From Phycisphaera sp. (GTDB taxonomy: Bacteria > Planctomycetota > Phycisphaerae > Phycisphaerales > UBA1924), in contig JACKGZ010000001.1 in assembly GCA_020639255.1 (NCBI GenBank), positions 620,001 through 684,000 on the forward strand: 64,000 bases of DNA, in the 5' to 3' direction. Made by a program: the position numbers and the translations under genes. Below, piece after piece: positions 61,727 through 64,000 of the stretch. How positions within the stretch are numbered: the first letter of the stretch is position 1; every line of letters starts with the position of its first letter. Under the pieces are notes generated by a model. It did not search any database and was not told the origin of the DNA. It was given only the letters and a program-made list of their open reading frames with translations.

Positions 61727-62980
61727 ATGAAGTACGCAGGACGCGCAAAGACTCTCTCGGCCTCGACAGTTCTCGGACTCGCCCTGATGACGGGAGTGTC
61801 CGGGTGCACCGGCCACGGCCGGAGCACCTCCGGCGGGCTGACACTCGCCCACGAACGCATGGCGCAGATCAAGAGCGCCACGCAGTGGGAGATGGCCAAC
61901 GAGAGCTACATGGCGGGCGACCTCGAAAGAGCACTCGAGAGCGTCAACAACTCGCTCGCTCTGAACCCGTCGGTTGCCAAGAGCCACGTGCTCCGCGGCA
62001 AGATCCTCTTCGAGATGGGACGTCTCGAAGAGGCACGCGACTCGCTGCTGACAGCCGAGATCATCAAGCCCGACACGATCGACGCGGTCTACTTTCTCGG
62101 AATCGTCCACGAGCGACTCACTCAGAAGGATGAGGCACTAGCGTACTACGAGAAAGCCGCACAGCTCGACCCGGCCGAGGCCATGTACGCCGTGGCTGCT
62201 GCTGAGATCATGATCGATCAGGGCAACGCCGACCAGGCCGAGGCGTATCTCTCGGAGCGGTCGAACGTCTTCGGTCACAACGCGGGTGTTCAGCAGACTC
62301 TGGGCCACATCGCGCTCATCCAGGGCCACGACGAAGAGGCCGAGAGCCGATTCCGTACAGCCTGGACGCTCTCGCCCGAAGAGCCGGCCATCCTCGAAGA
62401 CCTGATCAACGCTCAGATGTCGCTCGGGCGCTACGCCGAGGCCGAGCACAACATCACGCAGCTGCTGCAGTTCGAGGACTACGAGAACCGCCGCGATATC
62501 CACCGGCTGCGATCACGCTGTCTGCTCGAACTCGACCGCACCATGGAGGCCCGCGAGGAACTCCTCAAGCTCACCGACGCCAAGGACGGCCAAACCGACC
62601 TGAGCGCCTGGCTCGATCTCGGTGTGGTCAGCTACTCGATCAACGACATGCCGCGCCTTCGCCAGGCGGCACAGCGCATCATCGAGCTCGCCCCCGAGCG
62701 AGCCGAGGGACATCTGTACCGCGCACTCTGGCAGCGCAAGCACGGCGACAACTCCGGCGCGCTCACCACGCTGCAGAAGGGCTTCAACACGGCAACGATG
62801 CCCGTCGAGGCCTATCTGCTCCGCGGGATGATCGAGCAGGAACTCGGCATGAACGACGCCGCGCAGCGCAGCTACGCAGCCGCGACTGAGATGGACCCGG
62901 CCAACACCAAGGCCAAGGCCATGCTCGAACTGCTGAGCACGCAGTCGGGTGTCGCCAGCTTCCCGGCGGACGGTCACTAG
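61727..62980 (+). CDS. TPR-repeat lipoprotein
   Basis: Protein of 417 aa with a lipobox (ALMTGVSGC, lipidated C27) and about ten tetratricopeptide repeats, such as YMAGDLERALESVNNSLALNP, RLEEARDSLLTAEIIKPD and KDEALAYYEKAAQLDPAEA. In secretin systems, TPR lipoproteins act as pilotins that place or stabilise the secretin; that role is inferred from position 42 bases after the secretin gene. It converges with recJ, the two stops separated by 3 bases. Confidence 0.85.
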   Translation: MKYAGRAKTLSASTVLGLALMTGVSGCTGHGRSTSGGLTLAHERMAQIKSATQWEMANESYMAGDLERALESVNNSLALNPSVAKSHVLRGKILFEMGRLEEARDSLLTAEIIKPDTIDAVYFLGIVHERLTQKDEALAYYEKAAQLDPAEAMYAVAAAEIMIDQGNADQAEAYLSERSNVFGHNAGVQQTLGHIALIQGHDEEAESRFRTAWTLSPEEPAILEDLINAQMSLGRYAEAEHNITQLLQFEDYENRRDIHRLRSRCLLELDRTMEAREELLKLTDAKDGQTDLSAWLDLGVVSYSINDMPRLRQAAQRIIELAPERAEGHLYRALWQRKHGDNSGALTTLQKGFNTATMPVEAYLLRGMIEQELGMNDAAQRSYAAATEMDPANTKAKAMLELLSTQSGVASFPADGH

Positions 62981-62983
62981 GCA

Positions 62984-64000
62984 TCACTCGGCGAAGCGCC
63001 AGTCTTCGATGACCGGCTCGACTTCGCCAGAAAAACTCGAAACCTGCGGCGTCACGACCGCATCAACGAGCTGGCCCCGAGCCAGCTCGTTTCGTATCGA
63101 GCCGCTGTTCCACATGATGCACCGAAGCGCCCGACCTTCGTGGCGCAGGTGCAGCGACAGGTGCTTGCCCTGCGCCCCGAACACGCCCGGGTCGCGGTCG
63201 ATGCGGACCTGCCGGAGGAGCAGCCGCACACGCGGGTTGCCCTGCCCGAAGGGGCGGAGCCTGTCGATCTCCTTGACCGATCCCACGTTGAGCTCGTTCG
63301 TCAGCGCGTGCGTGTCGACGCGGAGTTCGTTCACGAGGTCGTCGGGCGAGAGCAGCGACGCGGCGTGATCGCTGAAAGCGTCGAGAAAGGCTTCATAGTT
63401 GTCGGGTGTGAGCGACAGGCCCGCGGCCATATCGTGCCCGCCGTACGTTGCGAGGTACGAAGCGCACGCGTCGAGCGCACCGTGCAGGTTGAATCCCGGG
63501 ATCGAACGCCCGGAGCCCTTGAGCTTGCCGTCTTGCTGGCAGAGCAGGATCGTGGGCCGTGCATAGCGATCGACAAGCCGTGAGCACACGATGCCGACCA
63601 CACCTGGGTGCCACGACTCGTGCGCCAGCACGATCGCCCGGCGATCCGAGCCGGTCATGCCGAGTTCCTCGGCCATCTTCGCGGCCTGCTCGACGATCCG
63701 GCGCTCTTCGGCCTGGCGGTCGAGGTTCTGGCGGTGCAATCCCTCGGCAATTTCTCTGGCACGCTTGCCTTTGGCTGTCGTGAACAATTCCACGGCCTCG
63801 GCCGCGTGCCCCATGCGCCCGCAGGCGTTGAGCCTCGGCCCGAGCCGGAAGCCCACGTCGTCGGCGCCGATGTTCTCGCCGTCGAGCCCGGAAGCCGAGA
63901 CCAACTCTCTGAGACCACCGAAGCGTGAACGCTGGATGCGGCTCAGCCCGAACCGCGTCAGCGCCCGGTTCTCGCCGACGAGCGGCACCATATCCGCGAT
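62984..64000 (-). CDS. recJ: Single-stranded-DNA exonuclease RecJ (5' end cut by window)
   Basis: C-terminal part of RecJ, a 5'-3' single-strand exonuclease for repair. Visible: IADMVPLVGENRALTRFG leading to the DHHA1 half, GFRLGPRLNACGRMGHA, HESWHPGVVGIVCSRLVDRYARPTILL, GSGRSIPGFNLHGAL and the glycine-rich YGGHDMAAGLSL. A C-terminal OB-fold region follows (RLRPFGQGNPRVRLLL to the end). The reading frame stays open to the window edge, so the DHH catalytic half lies outside. Confidence 0.93.
   Translation of the reverse strand: MADMVPLVGENRALTRFGLSRIQRSRFGGLRELVSASGLDGENIGADDVGFRLGPRLNACGRMGHAAEAVELFTTAKGKRAREIAEGLHRQNLDRQAEERRIVEQAAKMAEELGMTGSDRRAIVLAHESWHPGVVGIVCSRLVDRYARPTILLCQQDGKLKGSGRSIPGFNLHGALDACASYLATYGGHDMAAGLSLTPDNYEAFLDAFSDHAASLLSPDDLVNELRVDTHALTNELNVGSVKEIDRLRPFGQGNPRVRLLLRQVRIDRDPGVFGAQGKHLSLHLRHEGRALRCIMWNSGSIRNELARGQLVDAVVTPQVSSFSGEVEPVIEDWRFAE

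Noticed and set aside
59543..62110. Open frame of 855 codons on the minus strand opposite the secretin gene
   Set aside because: Antisense to a clear secretin and TPR lipoprotein; its low-complexity Glu/Val/Asp/Gly composition is a mirror of codon bias on the other strand.

Overview
The window is GC-rich, gene-dense DNA from a flagellated Planctomycetota bacterium, most likely class Phycisphaerae. This is inferred from: nine secreted proteins that end in the short Cys-bounded dockerin-like tail typical of that class (core CPADxNxDGxxxPADFSAWV ... NAGC); prepilin-like proteins of planctomycete type; an active-site-Cys sulfatase; futalosine-pathway mqnC; and a long csrA/fliW/flg flagellar operon. 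No rRNA is present; the only tRNA is tRNA-Leu(CAG).

Layout. 1-5.6 kb: metallo-beta-lactamase-fold hydrolase (cut by the window edge), DinB-like protein, orphan barstar, mqnC, a four-helix membrane protein and xerD. 5.7-19.7 kb: one minus-strand flagellar block, transcribed as a small unknown gene, flgF, flgG, flgA, flgH, flgI, flgJ, flgN, flgK, flgL, fliW, csrA, flagellin, then a second flagellin behind its own terminator. Start-stop overlaps show tight coupling. 19.8-23.6 kb: TPM-domain protein, small membrane protein, ECF sigma factor with its membrane partner, then a small low-GC accessory island bracketed by palindromes.

23.7-33.4 kb: seven consecutive plus-strand genes for exported proteins with unrelated beta-rich bodies but the same dockerin-like tail. 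Two tandem zinc-ribbon membrane paralogs follow. 36-46 kb: mostly minus-strand YoaK-like protein, exported proteins, sulfatase, coiled-coil lipoprotein, an eighth dockerin-tailed protein with a possible C39-like cysteine-peptidase core, and a low-GC glycine/cysteine-rich duplicated surface protein. 46-51.3 kb: acyl-CoA carboxyltransferase with an in-frame palindromic insertion, a prepilin-like protein, a membrane protein, recA and tRNA-Leu. 51.4-64 kb: the ninth dockerin-tailed protein, an RNase HII-like protein, an HTH-receiver regulator, then a pilin/secretin locus (HEAT protein, pilin, GspH-like pseudopilin, two small membrane proteins, secretin, TPR lipoprotein) and recJ (cut by the window edge).

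The most unusual content is (i) the dockerin-tail family, in which cysteines are gained and lost as pairs; (ii) a composite palindromic repeat that sits between genes at one place and inside a conserved enzyme gene, in frame, at another; (iii) a set of genes whose start codon lies 6-7 nt after a TANNNT hexamer with no Shine-Dalgarno, suggesting leaderless mRNAs; and (iv) the pilin/secretin locus, which has an exported HEAT protein with a receiver-like domain that seems to lack the phospho-acceptor Asp.
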